Shown: piece by piece, positions 1-9,189 of the stretch
Position numbering within the stretch: the first letter of the stretch is position 1
Layout: the number at the start of each line of letters is the position of its first letter
Assembly (NCBI RefSeq): GCF_001434695.1
Contig: NZ_AZDI01000007.1
Location: forward strand, 18,315-82,314
Direction: 5' to 3'
DNA from: Dellaglioa algida DSM 15638
GTDB lineage: Bacteria > Bacillota > Bacilli > Lactobacillales > Lactobacillaceae
Length of the DNA: 64,000 bases
Translations under genes and position numbers: made by a program
Notes under the pieces: generated by a model
Databases searched by the model: none
Told to the model about the DNA's origin: nothing
Seen by the model: only the letters and a program-made list of their open reading frames with translations

Positions 1-116
1 CTTACCGGAACCAGTGCAAGAATCGATAATACCACATCAAAAATTCGTTTTAAAATAATATAAGGATGTTTAAACTCAGTATTTAATTTGTTTAGGTATG
101 CTTCTTTTTTTATCAT
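1..116 (-). CDS. Priming sugar transferase, N-terminal fragment cut by window edge
   Basis: Only the first 38 codons are visible. The peptide begins MIKKEAYLNKLN and reads into YIILKRIFDVVLSILAL, the charged-then-hydrophobic entry typical of bacterial sugar transferases (WbaP/CpsE/EpsL type). These load the first sugar phosphate onto undecaprenyl phosphate at the membrane. The ATG overlaps the TGA stop of the upstream epimerase in an ATGA arrangement, so translation is probably coupled. It is the fifth gene of the polysaccharide operon that starts near 3553. The catalytic C-terminal part lies outside the window, so substrate cannot be judged. Confidence 0.75.
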   Translation of the reverse strand, partial: MIKKEAYLNKLNTEFKHPYIILKRIFDVVLSILALVPV

Positions 117-1039
117 TTTAAATATACCTTTAATCCTTGTGAGATAGAGTATACCGGCTTGAATCCAGTACTTAATAATTTATCTATTTCTGCATAAGAA
201 TATTTTATGTCCCCGGTCCTAGATTCAACGTACTCTATCGAAATGTTTGAGTTTAATATTTTTTGAAAATTTTTAATTACGGCGTTTAAGGACGTCTTTT
301 TACCCGTGCCTACATTGTAGACTTCGTGAACACATTTCGGCGATACGGCCAAATGAATAATAGCTCCTACTACATCATTTATAAAGATAAAATCTCGATA
401 TTGTTCTCCATCACCAAATACTTTAAAACTCCTATCCTTGTCTATGCTATCTTTCAGAATAGATAAAACTCCAGAATACGGAGACTTGGGGTTTTGTTTA
501 GGTCCGTAAACATTGAAAAATCTAACTGCAACCGTTTGAATATCATATAATTCACCATACCTTAAAACGAATTGTTCTGATGAAAACTTATCAATAGCGT
601 ACGGAGTCATAGGTTTAATAAGAGATGTTTCCTTTTTTGGTAAAGCCGGATCGTTCCCGTATACTGCTGCTGAAGACGAAAACAGTAATTTGGTAATTGG
701 TAAATCATTTTCTCGTATAGTTTCTAAGATATTTAATGTGGACTCCAAATTGACTTTATGCGTATAACTTGGCCTTTCTATGGAATCTGCAACACTCGCA
801 ACGGCCGCCAGATGATAAATGTACTCAAATTTTTCATTTATTAATAATTCTTCCATGAATTTATAATCGCAAACGCTTTTCTCATAAAATGATATTTTTT
901 CAGAATTAGGAATATTTTCCCGTTTCCCCATTGAAAGGTCATCTATAATTGTGATTACATTGTCTTTATCTTTTATTAATTCATCAACCAATGATGACCC
1001 GATAAATCCCGCCCCACCAGTAACTAATATTTTTTTCAT
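113..1039 (-). CDS. NAD-dependent sugar epimerase/dehydratase (GalE/WbpP-like SDR)
   Basis: Extended short-chain dehydrogenase of 308 residues acting on a nucleotide sugar. The N-terminal Rossmann motif GGAGFIG binds NAD. SSAAVYG holds the catalytic serine region and YAIDK is the YxxxK catalytic pair. RFFNVYGP is the usual substrate-side motif of UDP-hexose 4-epimerases. A longer frame to 1054 exists, but its TTG would sit on the ribosome site; the ATG at 1039 has GGAG at good spacing and gives the canonical MKKILVTGG start. It lies 26 bp after the kinase gene and overlaps the next gene by 4 bp. It likely supplies a sugar precursor for the operon's polysaccharide. UDP-Glc versus UDP-GlcNAc specificity is not decided. 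Confidence 0.88.
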   Translation of the reverse strand: MKKILVTGGAGFIGSSLVDELIKDKDNVITIIDDLSMGKRENIPNSEKISFYEKSVCDYKFMEELLINEKFEYIYHLAAVASVADSIERPSYTHKVNLESTLNILETIRENDLPITKLLFSSSAAVYGNDPALPKKETSLIKPMTPYAIDKFSSEQFVLRYGELYDIQTVAVRFFNVYGPKQNPKSPYSGVLSILKDSIDKDRSFKVFGDGEQYRDFIFINDVVGAIIHLAVSPKCVHEVYNVGTGKKTSLNAVIKNFQKILNSNISIEYVESRTGDIKYSYAEIDKLLSTGFKPVYSISQGLKVYLK

Positions 1040-1065
1040 TATAATTCTCCTCAAAAAAACTAATC

Positions 1066-1791
1066 TTATTTATAATAACCGTAGTACCCGCCATAATAAC
1101 CTGATTCGTCACTACCCGAAACGTCATTCAAAATAGTCCCAATTATTCTTGCATGAACAGTATCTAATAGTTCTTTTGCTTTTAAAACGGCGCCTTTTTT
1201 TGCTACACCTTCCCGAACAACCAAAATCGTACCATCAACTTTAGTTGCAACAATCTGCGCATCGGTCACAGAAATCAACGGCGGCGTATCGATAATCACC
1301 ATATCCATTTGCTCCGCAACGGCCATTAAAATAGCATCCATTCGTTTTGTATTTAATAATTCTGAAGGATTTGGCGGTGTGGGACCAGCCGGCATGACAT
1401 ACAAATTTTCAATCGGTGTTTCCTCAACTGCCTTTGCAATATCAATATCTTTTTCAGTTAAGCAATTCGTTAACCCGGTTTCATTACTTAAACCAAACGT
1501 TTGATGCGCAGTTGGACGACGCATATCAGCGTCAATTAATAGAACTTTCAGACCCTGATTAGCATAGGTAACAGCTAAATTCGTGATGACAGTTGATTTT
1601 CCCGCAGATGGTCCTGAAGAAGTCGCCATGATTACTTTCATCTCTTTATCAATACTCGAAAACTGGATATTAGTTCGAACTGTTCGAAATTGTTCAGCAA
1701 TTGTGGATGTCGGTTGTGTAACTGTTATAAGTCCTACTCCATTATCGATACTATCGGTTGATAATTTTTTATCTTTCTTAAATAAACTCAT
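1066..1791 (-). CDS. Capsular/exopolysaccharide BY-type tyrosine kinase (CpsD/Wze/EpsB-like)
   Basis: Cytoplasmic bacterial tyrosine kinase, 241 residues, controlling polysaccharide chain length with the membrane modulator encoded just upstream. Visible motifs are Walker A (GPSAGKST), Walker A' (LLIDADMRRP) and Walker B (MVIIDTPP). The C-terminus is a tyrosine cluster (GYYGGYYGYY), the expected autophosphorylation tail. The ATG at 1791 is chosen over one at 1806 because GGGAG precedes it. As in other Firmicutes, kinase and transmembrane activator are separate proteins. The partner phosphatase (CpsB/Wzh) is not among the visible genes; it may lie past the window edge. Confidence 0.92.
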   Translation of the reverse strand: MSLFKKDKKLSTDSIDNGVGLITVTQPTSTIAEQFRTVRTNIQFSSIDKEMKVIMATSSGPSAGKSTVITNLAVTYANQGLKVLLIDADMRRPTAHQTFGLSNETGLTNCLTEKDIDIAKAVEETPIENLYVMPAGPTPPNPSELLNTKRMDAILMAVAEQMDMVIIDTPPLISVTDAQIVATKVDGTILVVREGVAKKGAVLKAKELLDTVHARIIGTILNDVSGSDESGYYGGYYGYYK

Positions 1792-1815
1792 TTTAATTAC
1801 TCCCATTCACTTAGT

Positions 1816-2559
1816 TTAAATTTTATGTTTTCGTACTCTCGGCTTTGATTGCCCAAACAAACCTTGACTTTTCTTTGTTTCATCAATATGGTTAATCATT
1901 CCCAGATTTGATAGTCCAAGGTCTGTTAAGAATTCAACACCTTTAACAGTTTTATCAAAAACTGTTATTGCCAATGCTATCGCTACCCCTAGTATCGCTC
2001 CAAGCATTAACCCAATTATGACGTTCATTTTTTTGTTTGGGGATACGGCATTTGGCTTTGCAATCGCGTCGGCCACAATTGTTACATTATTTACTTTCAT
2101 CATCTTTTTAATTTTACTCTTAAAAGTATCAGCCACAGAATTAGCAATATCAGCGGCGCGATAGGCATTAGTATCTTTAACTGTCACACTAAATACCTGT
2201 GAATTTTCTTCACTAGAAATACTGATTTGTCCTTTTAAATCATCACTTGAACCAACAAAGTTATCCTTCTTCGCAATTTCCTTTCTAACTGGGTCTAAAA
2301 CAATTTTATTTTGGATAATATCCTTGTATGTATTAATCATCTGGACATCCGCCTGTTGTGTATTATATGCGGCACCATCATTATTAGCCTGTTCTGTTCT
2401 ATTTACTAAGATTTGGACCGTTGCGTCATACTTTGGTGTCATAAAGAAAGTTGTTGCTAAAAATGCAACAACTACTCCGGTGATTGTTAATCCACCTATT
2501 AATTTAAGATGTTTCTTTAAAATATTAAATATTTGTTCAAGATTGATTGATTCTTCCAT
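1816..2559 (-). CDS. Wzz-type chain-length modulator / kinase activator (CpsC/CapA-like)
   Basis: Membrane protein of 247 residues. It has an N-terminal cytoplasmic stretch, a first membrane helix at about 20-40, an extracytoplasmic domain, and a second helix at about 175-200 (MNVIIGLMLGAILGVAIALA). The second helix follows the proline-containing PNAVSPNKK segment typical of Wzz proteins. The short cytoplasmic tail ends KPRVRKHKI and would contact the BY-kinase. It is 13 bp from the LCP gene and 24 bp from the kinase gene, with AGGAG before the ATG. The role in setting polymer length is known for the family and inferred here. Confidence 0.9.
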   Translation of the reverse strand: MEESINLEQIFNILKKHLKLIGGLTITGVVVAFLATTFFMTPKYDATVQILVNRTEQANNDGAAYNTQQADVQMINTYKDIIQNKIVLDPVRKEIAKKDNFVGSSDDLKGQISISSEENSQVFSVTVKDTNAYRAADIANSVADTFKSKIKKMMKVNNVTIVADAIAKPNAVSPNKKMNVIIGLMLGAILGVAIALAITVFDKTVKGVEFLTDLGLSNLGMINHIDETKKSQGLFGQSKPRVRKHKI

Positions 2560-2572
2560 TGGTATAAGTCTC

Positions 2573-3553
2573 CTAGTCTAATTCTAATTGTTTTCTGATC
2601 ATTTGTGATACCTTTGTTACTTGTTCTGATGGTACAACCTCGTACGACACGCCGTTAATCATCTGTGATTGCCCTTGGAGTTGAATATCTTTAATCGTCC
2701 CAATTGCACCACGATACTTAGTTGCAATTGCCTTGATATCATCAAATTTTAAATCCGTCTTCATGTTACTTTCTAATGCGCTCAAAATTGATTGATATTT
2801 AGTTATACCATTAATTGAAACAATGTTCTTACCTAATGCAGTTACGACTGAACGTTGACGCTTTTGACGTCCATAATCACCTTTCGGATCATCATGACGC
2901 ATTCTAGAAAAAGCTAACACGTTGCTTTCGTTCAGTTCAATTTCACCCTTGGCGTAACTACCAAATGCAAATGGATTGTTAACTGTGATAGGTCCAACTG
3001 CACCCGTTATTTCTTCTAGCCCTTTCATATTCATCTCAACATAGTAGTCGATTGGAATATTTAAGTAGTTTTGAATGGTATCCATGGCCAATGAGACATC
3101 CCCATACGCGTATGCGGCATTCAACTTGTTCTCTGTCCCATGTCCGGTAATTGGAATTTTCGTATCACGTGGCAAGCTCGTTAACGTTGTCATGTTCGTC
3201 TTAGGATTAATCGTTGCGACCATCATTGTATCTGATCGTCCTTGATCTGTTCTGCCATCCTCGCCCGTATCAACACCCAAAATTAGAACTGAAAAAGGCG
3301 CTTCTTTTTTAAGTGATACCGTACCCGTTGTTCGCTTGTTTTTAACATTTACTTTTTGATATGTATTATCTACCACATCTTTTGCATCCAGGTAGACCTT
3401 AGCCATTAAGCCCCCACCGATAACTAACAGTGTGGCAATAACAACTCCAACACCAATTCCCCATTTTTTTGGTGTGCTCATTCTTTTATTCTTATGATGA
3501 TGATGACGATGTTTCTTGTGACTACCTTGTTGCTGACTTTTATCTTCGTCCAT
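2573..3553 (-). CDS. LytR-CpsA-Psr family glycopolymer-peptidoglycan ligase
   Basis: LCP protein of 326 residues. These proteins transfer undecaprenyl-linked glycopolymers onto peptidoglycan outside the membrane. The N-terminal 30 residues are very basic and histidine-rich, followed by one membrane anchor (about 31-52). The extracytoplasmic LCP domain shows RSDTMMVATINP, LPRDT and NAAYAYG, which carry the conserved Arg and Asp residues. It is the first gene of the polysaccharide operon, with AGGGG before the ATG. Being operon-borne, it probably ligates this locus's polymer, but LCP proteins are often redundant. Confidence 0.93.
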   Translation of the reverse strand: MDEDKSQQQGSHKKHRHHHHKNKRMSTPKKWGIGVGVVIATLLVIGGGLMAKVYLDAKDVVDNTYQKVNVKNKRTTGTVSLKKEAPFSVLILGVDTGEDGRTDQGRSDTMMVATINPKTNMTTLTSLPRDTKIPITGHGTENKLNAAYAYGDVSLAMDTIQNYLNIPIDYYVEMNMKGLEEITGAVGPITVNNPFAFGSYAKGEIELNESNVLAFSRMRHDDPKGDYGRQKRQRSVVTALGKNIVSINGITKYQSILSALESNMKTDLKFDDIKAIATKYRGAIGTIKDIQLQGQSQMINGVSYEVVPSEQVTKVSQMIRKQLELD

Positions 3554-3886
3554 AATTAATTACCCCTAAATATTTTTTTAGATGTATACAATGACGCAAT
3601 AATTCATTATACATGTTAGTATCCTTAAATGAAACTTAAAATGGATTGTCTAATCATTGTTTAATCTTGTTGTCAACCAATAGGCTTTGATTTAACTTTT
3701 GTTTTCGTTTTCAAAGCTTGACTGGCCTACTTTTTTAATTATACGTTAGATTTAACTTCCTTATATTTCATTTTTAATACAAAAAAGTGCATAAACAAAG
3801 ATTATACGTTTTTCAAATTATCTTTTACCAAAATTTATATTCATTTTAAACACGTATTAGTATTAATATACTATAGAAGATATATA
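3554..3886 (-). promoter_or_regulatory. Intergenic region carrying the promoter of the polysaccharide operon
   Basis: About 330 AT-rich bases separate the LCP gene from the preceding minus-strand gene. No credible ORF is present. On the minus strand a perfect TATAAT lies at 3606-3611, about 50 bp before the LCP start, without a convincing -35. A TTGACA further upstream (near 3680) has only a poor -10 at 17 bp. No clear rho-independent terminator for the upstream gene was found. Confidence 0.45.
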
Positions 3887-5629
3887 TCAATCTAATTTAT
3901 TTTTACGCCTTACTATCATTCTACCGACAGCCCACAAACTACTAACAACCCAAGTTAATACAACAATCAATAATCTCAACTTGGTGACTATTTTTGATTT
4001 GTACCCAACGGATAAGGTATTTATACCTTCATTAGTAGATTCAACGGTCGGACTACCCATCGTTGATACCCTTATTTTCTTTAGATTAATCTTTTTTCCA
4101 TTTAGTTTAAGCGTTGACCCATTGTAAATAATAACCGGCAGAGATGTAGACTCTCCTTTTTTTATCGTATTCCAGTGAACGATCAAATCGCCACTCCTAT
4201 TTACCGTTTTATTAACCCTAAATTTATTTATCATCATATCCCTTTTGTAGTCAACATAAGGATCTTTGCTTGTCACACGATTATCGGGTAAATAGTCAGG
4301 TGTCGCTTTCGTGACAAGGTCCAATCCTGCTCCTAACCTAGGACTAGTAAAGGCATGCGTAATCTGTTTATTACTCTTACTACTTACGACATTAACGTTT
4401 TCGGCAGATGCCAGCGGCTGCTGATTATTCCAAATTTGATTGCTTTTATTTATTTCTGAATAGGCTTGTAACCCAATTGAAAGACTACCCGCTAATAATA
4501 AAAATTCACAATATTTTCTTGAATCCTTGAACGGTAAAGTTGATAGTGTTGCACCAAAACCGGCGAACAGTAACACCGAAGCGAATCCTTCAAACCGGCG
4601 GGGGAATTGTAAAAAGCGTTGCAATTCCGGAATGGAAGCCGCTATTTCAGTCCACGGCATAATATTGGAAGCTAAAATTAAAAATAATAATCCTAGAATT
4701 GTTACGACTTTATTGGTTAAGGGTAATTGATCCCTTTTCATAAATAACCAAAGAATTTGTAAGACAAAGATAATGCTTATGACTAAGCCTATTTGAGTTA
4801 ATGTTGGATTTCCCGCTGATAAGTTCATGGTCGACTCTGCCATGTCGGGATTGTCATATGGTGGATATAACTGGTTTTTTGTCATGACGTCTAGCATGGC
4901 GCCCCAAACATTAAATGTTAGTACTACCGATAGTAAACTTGCCCAGATGCACTTTAGCACAAGTTGTCGTTTTTTATTCGTTTGTATGAAACCCACTATA
5001 AAAAATACTATTAAGACACCAATTGACATTAAGGCGCTCAACAAATGAACTTGGATCATCAATGAAACAACCAGTGCTAAGGGGATAATTCGTAAGTCTT
5101 CGGCATTATTCTTAATCATCTTTAATGCCATTACAACGACTAACGGCATTAAAGCAACACCCCAGGCCATAAAATTCTGTTCAGTCGACCAACGTGTAAT
5201 CCATAAACTAGTCATGAAAAAAGTAGCCGTAAGCAGAGAAATCCGCTTAGTTGACGCCATCTCTCTAGATAAGATATACATTAAATAGCCGCTAATAAAA
5301 AAAATTAAGAAATTAGAAATAATCTGAAATTTTATCCAACTATGTACGATTAACAACAATCCACCTAAAAGATAGGCGAAACCGGGTCCATATAAGGCAT
5401 TTACAATACGTCCTCCTTGTTGAAAACCGTAATTAGTTTGAAAATAACTAAAATTACCCGTTTTAAATTGCATGTAGGTATCGTATACACGATTAAAATG
5501 GAACAGGGAATCGGATCCTAAAACTAAACTATGATTAAGTATTTGAGGTAGTACCAACAATAAACTCACACTAAAAATAAGACTAAAGATTATTCCTTGA
5601 TTTTTAAAATAGCTAAACTTATTTCCCAA
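3887..5629 (-). CDS. Polytopic GT-C-like membrane protein, paralogue A
   Basis: Integral membrane protein of 580 residues with about ten hydrophobic segments, then an extracytoplasmic C-terminal domain (about 390-555) and a final helix. It is clearly homologous to the genes at 13489 and 15407: all share LPQ(I/L)LNHSL, GxDSLFH, YMQFKTGN and NALYGPG near the N-terminus. That layout resembles the membrane proteins annotated with a 6-pyruvoyl-tetrahydropterin-synthase-related domain and other GT-C glycosyltransferases. The start is set at TTG 5629 because GGGAG lies 8 bp upstream and both paralogues also begin with TTG at this point. Specificity is unknown; transfer of a lipid-linked sugar outside the membrane is inference. 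Confidence 0.8.
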   Translation of the reverse strand: MGNKFSYFKNQGIIFSLIFSVSLLLVLPQILNHSLVLGSDSLFHFNRVYDTYMQFKTGNFSYFQTNYGFQQGGRIVNALYGPGFAYLLGGLLLIVHSWIKFQIISNFLIFFISGYLMYILSREMASTKRISLLTATFFMTSLWITRWSTEQNFMAWGVALMPLVVVMALKMIKNNAEDLRIIPLALVVSLMIQVHLLSALMSIGVLIVFFIVGFIQTNKKRQLVLKCIWASLLSVVLTFNVWGAMLDVMTKNQLYPPYDNPDMAESTMNLSAGNPTLTQIGLVISIIFVLQILWLFMKRDQLPLTNKVVTILGLLFLILASNIMPWTEIAASIPELQRFLQFPRRFEGFASVLLFAGFGATLSTLPFKDSRKYCEFLLLAGSLSIGLQAYSEINKSNQIWNNQQPLASAENVNVVSSKSNKQITHAFTSPRLGAGLDLVTKATPDYLPDNRVTSKDPYVDYKRDMMINKFRVNKTVNRSGDLIVHWNTIKKGESTSLPVIIYNGSTLKLNGKKINLKKIRVSTMGSPTVESTNEGINTLSVGYKSKIVTKLRLLIVVLTWVVSSLWAVGRMIVRRKNKLD

Positions 5630-5681
5630 TAGATTAACTCCCAAAAATATTTATTTACTATTATGCAAGACGCCAGAACTG

Positions 5682-6611
5682 TCATTTTTTATGCTGTTTA
5701 TTTTTTTTCTTATTTCTTCGTTTTTTCTTTGTCGATCTGCCCGTGTATTGATCAACTAAGATATTCAAACGACTTGACTGTTCCTCAACCTCACCGTGTC
5801 GCATAATAGCAATTGACGCATTCAGAACTGCACCCAGCATAATTATCCACGCACCAAAATTTAACCAGAATAACATAATCATAACAGTCCCAATGGCCCC
5901 ATAGCTACTGAATGAACCCCCAAAGTATCGGACATAGATTGAAAAGACTTGTGTTAACATAATCCATCCAAACGTTGTCAGAACTGTTCCAGGTATAACG
6001 GCCTTAAACCTCAGCTTCACGCTTGGTACAATCCGATATAACAATAAAATAATAATAAAAATACCGATTAAGGCAATCGGCCATTTAACCGTTGTAATAA
6101 CCGTCAAAATGGCTCCCGGAAGATGAAATATTGGCGTTAAAAATTCAACAACCATCTGACCAAACCCAAGGAACAAAATAATGGCACCTAAAGTTGCAAC
6201 TAAAGCAATCGTCAATATTAAGGATGCGATTCGTCCAATAATAGCATTCTGTTTGGTTTCAACACCATAGGCTTGGTTAAACCCTTTCTTCAAGGCATTA
6301 ATCCCTTTACTTGTCGTCCATAGCGTTACAATGGCGCCAATTGATAATAATCCACCATTTCCATTATTCAGGAATGATTCAATTAATGGTGCCAATATTT
6401 TGTAGATTGCGGATGGCATGACAAGTTTTAAATATTCCAGAATGACGGTTACTCTTAAATGAAGCAATGGTAATAAATTTCCGATAAAAATAATGGCTGG
6501 AAAAATTGATAACAGCGTATAATACGCAATAATAACCGAGGAATTACTCACGTCGGCATTAATGAATTGAGTTTGAAATGTTTTAATAAATTGTAAGCAT
6601 CTATTCTTCAT
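5682..6611 (-). CDS. YihY/BrkB-family membrane protein
   Basis: Protein of 309 residues with about six membrane helices and a strongly basic C-terminal tail (KKKRRNKKKNKQHKK). The N-terminal pattern (ADVSNSSVIIAYYTLLSIFPAII) and the central LWTTSKGINAL segment are typical of the YihY/BrkB family, formerly misnamed ribonuclease BN. Function in the family is poorly defined; transport or envelope roles are proposed. AGGA precedes the ATG. It lies downstream of galU but after a terminator, so it is likely transcribed separately. Confidence 0.88.
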   Translation of the reverse strand: MKNRCLQFIKTFQTQFINADVSNSSVIIAYYTLLSIFPAIIFIGNLLPLLHLRVTVILEYLKLVMPSAIYKILAPLIESFLNNGNGGLLSIGAIVTLWTTSKGINALKKGFNQAYGVETKQNAIIGRIASLILTIALVATLGAIILFLGFGQMVVEFLTPIFHLPGAILTVITTVKWPIALIGIFIIILLLYRIVPSVKLRFKAVIPGTVLTTFGWIMLTQVFSIYVRYFGGSFSSYGAIGTVMIMLFWLNFGAWIIMLGAVLNASIAIMRHGEVEEQSSRLNILVDQYTGRSTKKKRRNKKKNKQHKK

Positions 6612-6670
6612 GTGATTCCTCCGAGATTTGTATCCATAAAATAAATTGTATCACATTTAGGCAAAAAAAT

Positions 6671-6699
6671 AGATTGGGTCATCGTTATCGACCCAATCT
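6671..6699 (-). terminator. Rho-independent terminator of galU
   Basis: A 10-bp stem AGATTGGGTC/GACCCAATCT is followed on the minus strand by ATTTTTTTG. It sits just after the galU stop. Confidence 0.9.
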
Positions 6700-6709
6700 T
6701 TTAATTCGA

Positions 6710-7579
6710 TTATAATTTTTTAGATAGTTCTTTGATGTATTCTCTCAATTCATCTTTAACTTCTGGATGTTTTAATCCGAAGTCGATACTTGTTTTTAAA
6801 TAACCAAATTTATTACCGACATCATAACGATCGCCCTTAAATTCATGCGCAAAAACACGTTGAACTTTATTTAAACGGTCAATTGCGTCAGTTAATTGAA
6901 CTTCGTTACCTTCACCGGGTTCTTGTGTTTCCAACATACCAAATATTTCTGGTGTTAATAAGTAACGACCAATGATTGCTAAATCACTTGGTGCATCGTC
7001 AACTGCTGGTTTTTCAACAAATTTTTCAACATCGAATAATCCTTTTGACACTTCACTTTTAGGCGCAATGACCCCATATTTTGAAACTTCTTTATGTGGG
7101 ACTTCCATTACGGCAAGTGTTGAAGCGTGCGTTTCATCGTAACGATTCATTAATTGTTTTGTTAATGGCACTTTGTCTTGCATAATGTCATCACCCAACA
7201 TGACAACGAATGGTTCATCACCAACAAAATCTTTAGCCATTAAAACGGCATCACCTAAACCTCTAGGATGCGATTGACGAATAAAAAATAAGTTAATATC
7301 TGTTGTTTCTTCAACGATTTTTAATAACTCCGTTTTACCTTTAGCCGCAAGGTTAGCTTCCAATTCAGGAACTGAATCAAAATGATCTTCGATTGGTCGT
7401 TTCCCTTTTCCGGTAACAATTAAAATATCTTCAATTCCGGCCGCTCTTGCTTCTTCAACAATGTATTGAATCGTTGGCTTATCAACGATTGGTAACATTT
7501 CCTTGGCCATTGCCTTTGTTGCTGGTAAAAATCTCGTTCCTAATCCCGCCGCAGGTATAATTGCTTTTCTAACTTTCAT
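6710..7579 (-). CDS. galU: UTP-glucose-1-phosphate uridylyltransferase
   Basis: Makes UDP-glucose from UTP and glucose-1-phosphate in the cytoplasm, feeding polysaccharide, glycolipid and teichoic-acid glycosylation. The 289-residue length is normal. The N-terminal nucleotide-binding signature is [35 protein letters not shown] and FVEKP are the other family blocks. The ATG follows AAAGGAG. The gene is bounded by terminators on both sides, so it is probably monocistronic. Its position inside an envelope-glycosylation region fits the use of UDP-glucose there. Confidence 0.97.
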   Translation of the reverse strand: MKVRKAIIPAAGLGTRFLPATKAMAKEMLPIVDKPTIQYIVEEARAAGIEDILIVTGKGKRPIEDHFDSVPELEANLAAKGKTELLKIVEETTDINLFFIRQSHPRGLGDAVLMAKDFVGDEPFVVMLGDDIMQDKVPLTKQLMNRYDETHASTLAVMEVPHKEVSKYGVIAPKSEVSKGLFDVEKFVEKPAVDDAPSDLAIIGRYLLTPEIFGMLETQEPGEGNEVQLTDAIDRLNKVQRVFAHEFKGDRYDVGNKFGYLKTSIDFGLKHPEVKDELREYIKELSKKL

Positions 7580-7743
7580 ATTACTTCTCCTTTTATTTCG
7601 TTCTTTATAGCTTAATAAAGAATCTCATTATTTTAATAAACTTAACTTCGAGCGTCATTGTTAAATAGAATTTATTTTTTAAATATTATTTTAAGTTTAT
7701 TAATAACACTATAATTTTACCATGAATTGCCTAAATTACCACA

Positions 7744-7787
7744 AAAAAAGGGAATCGCTTTAAATTAAGTAAGCGATTCCCTTTTTT
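7744..7787. terminator. Terminator downstream of map
   Basis: Long near-perfect stem built on AAGGGAATCGCTT and AAGCGATTCCCTT, with A and T runs on both flanks. It lies 8 bp after the map stop, so it acts on the minus strand. Confidence 0.92.
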
Positions 7788-7794
7788 ATTTATT

Positions 7795-8577
7795 TTATAA
7801 ATATTTTGCGTCAAACTCTGGATCTTGAGATGTTAATATTTTAGGACCATCTTTTGTGATGACAATAACATGTTCATATTGACATGAAAGACTGCCATCA
7901 GCCGTTCTTGCAGTCCAGCCATTAGGATCGTCACTCTCTGATTCCCAACCACCAACGTTAATCATGGGTTCAATCGTAATTGTCATTCCTTCTTTAAGAC
8001 GTAAACCCTTACCAGCTTGACCATAATGGGGAACCGAAGGACTTTCATGCATTGTTGGGCCGATACCATGTCCAACAAATTCACGAACATCCCCATATCC
8101 CATTTGATCTTCAGTATAGGTTTGAATGGCATTACCGATATCGCCAATACGGTTACCGATAACGGCTTGATCAATACCTAAGTAGAGTGCCTTATGCGTC
8201 ACTGCCATTAACTTATCTATCTCTGGTGTTGATTCACCAACGACGTAACTCCAACAAGAATCACTCATCGCACCATGCAAACTAACAACAGTATCAACTT
8301 TAACTAAGTCGTTATCTTTTAAAATTAAGCCTTTACGAGGGAAAGCATGACAGATTTCGTCATTGATACTAACACAAGTTGCGTATTTGTAACCTTCAAA
8401 CCCGATTTGTTCCGCAATACCGCCATGGCTTTCAATATATTTACGTGAGAAAGTTTCAATTTCCCAGCTTGAGATACCTGGTTTGATAATATCGCGTAAA
8501 CCTTTGTGCATACCAGCAATAATAGCACCTGAAGCACGCATTTCTTCAATTTCGCGTTCTGATTTTAATGTAATCAT
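7795..8577 (-). CDS. map: Type I methionine aminopeptidase
   Basis: Removes the initiator methionine from nascent proteins. The 260-residue protein carries the metal-site residues of the family: VKVDTVVSLHG and SDSCWSY aspartate regions, the GHGIG histidine, and glutamates in TIEPMI and YEHVIVIT. AGGAGG lies upstream of the ATG. A TATAAT at 8617-8622 on the minus strand is the likely -10. It has its own terminator and is divergent from the flavodoxin operon. Confidence 0.97.
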   Translation of the reverse strand: MITLKSEREIEEMRASGAIIAGMHKGLRDIIKPGISSWEIETFSRKYIESHGGIAEQIGFEGYKYATCVSINDEICHAFPRKGLILKDNDLVKVDTVVSLHGAMSDSCWSYVVGESTPEIDKLMAVTHKALYLGIDQAVIGNRIGDIGNAIQTYTEDQMGYGDVREFVGHGIGPTMHESPSVPHYGQAGKGLRLKEGMTITIEPMINVGGWESESDDPNGWTARTADGSLSCQYEHVIVITKDGPKILTSQDPEFDAKYL

Positions 8578-8616
8578 TTAATTTGTTTCCTCCTATTTAA
8601 ATAATTCTTCTAAACT

Positions 8617-8622
8617 ATTATA
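8617..8622 (-). promoter_or_regulatory. -10 element of map
   Basis: Perfect TATAAT on the minus strand 40 bp before the map start. The sequence 17 bp upstream (TAACAA) is a weak -35. Confidence 0.5.
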
Positions 8623-8662
8623 CCGCAATTGTTGAAAATTTGTTACGAGATGCTTAATTCCT

Positions 8663-8691
8663 TTCACAATCAATTTCTTATCTGATATACT
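8663..8691 (+). promoter_or_regulatory. Promoter of the flavodoxin-gtcA-csbB-yfhO operon
   Basis: TTCACA at 8663-8668, 17 bp spacer, TATACT at 8686-8691, with a TG one base before the -10 (extended -10). It is 36 bp before the flavodoxin start and is the only strong promoter seen before the genes running to 13458. Confidence 0.75.
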
Positions 8692-8727
8692 TTGAATAAT
8701 ATTTAATTATGGAAGAAGGAATTTAGT

Positions 8728-9186
8728 TTGGTTTCAGCTAAAGTTATTTTTGCAACAATTACAGGTAATAATGAAGACGTCGCCGATATTATTACAGAAG
8801 CACTCGAAAATTTAGGCGCAACAGTTGAGATGGAAGAAATCTCACAATCAGATGCATCAGATTTAAATAACTTCGATATTGGTATCGTAGTTCCTTATAC
8901 TTACGATGAAGGTTCCCTTCCCGATGAAGGCCTTGATTTCTATGAAGATTTACAAGAACTTGATTTAACTGGGAAATTATTCGGTGTTGCCGGATCTGGT
9001 GATACATTCTACGCAGAGTACTTCGCTACCGCCGTTGATGACTTTGGTACAGCTTTTGAAGAAGCTGGCGCAACTAAAGGATCAGCTAATCTAAAGATTA
9101 ACCTGGAACCCGAAGAAGAAGACATCGCCAACCTAGAGATATTTGCAAAGGAATTATTCGATAAAGCGAATACTGGCGAGGATTAA
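8728..9186 (+). CDS. Flavodoxin
   Basis: Small FMN electron carrier of 152 residues. The phosphate-binding loop is ATITGNNEDVA near residue 10; the aromatic/acidic YTYDEGSLPDE and the GSGDTFYAEYF loops match the FMN-binding 60s and 90s loops. The protein is very acidic. It starts at TTG behind GAAGGA. Its stop is 3 bp from gtcA, so it heads the glycosylation operon although no redox role there is known. This pairing may be only transcriptional. Confidence 0.93.
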   Translation: MVSAKVIFATITGNNEDVADIITEALENLGATVEMEEISQSDASDLNNFDIGIVVPYTYDEGSLPDEGLDFYEDLQELDLTGKLFGVAGSGDTFYAEYFATAVDDFGTAFEEAGATKGSANLKINLEPEEEDIANLEIFAKELFDKANTGED

Positions 9187-9189
9187 TAG

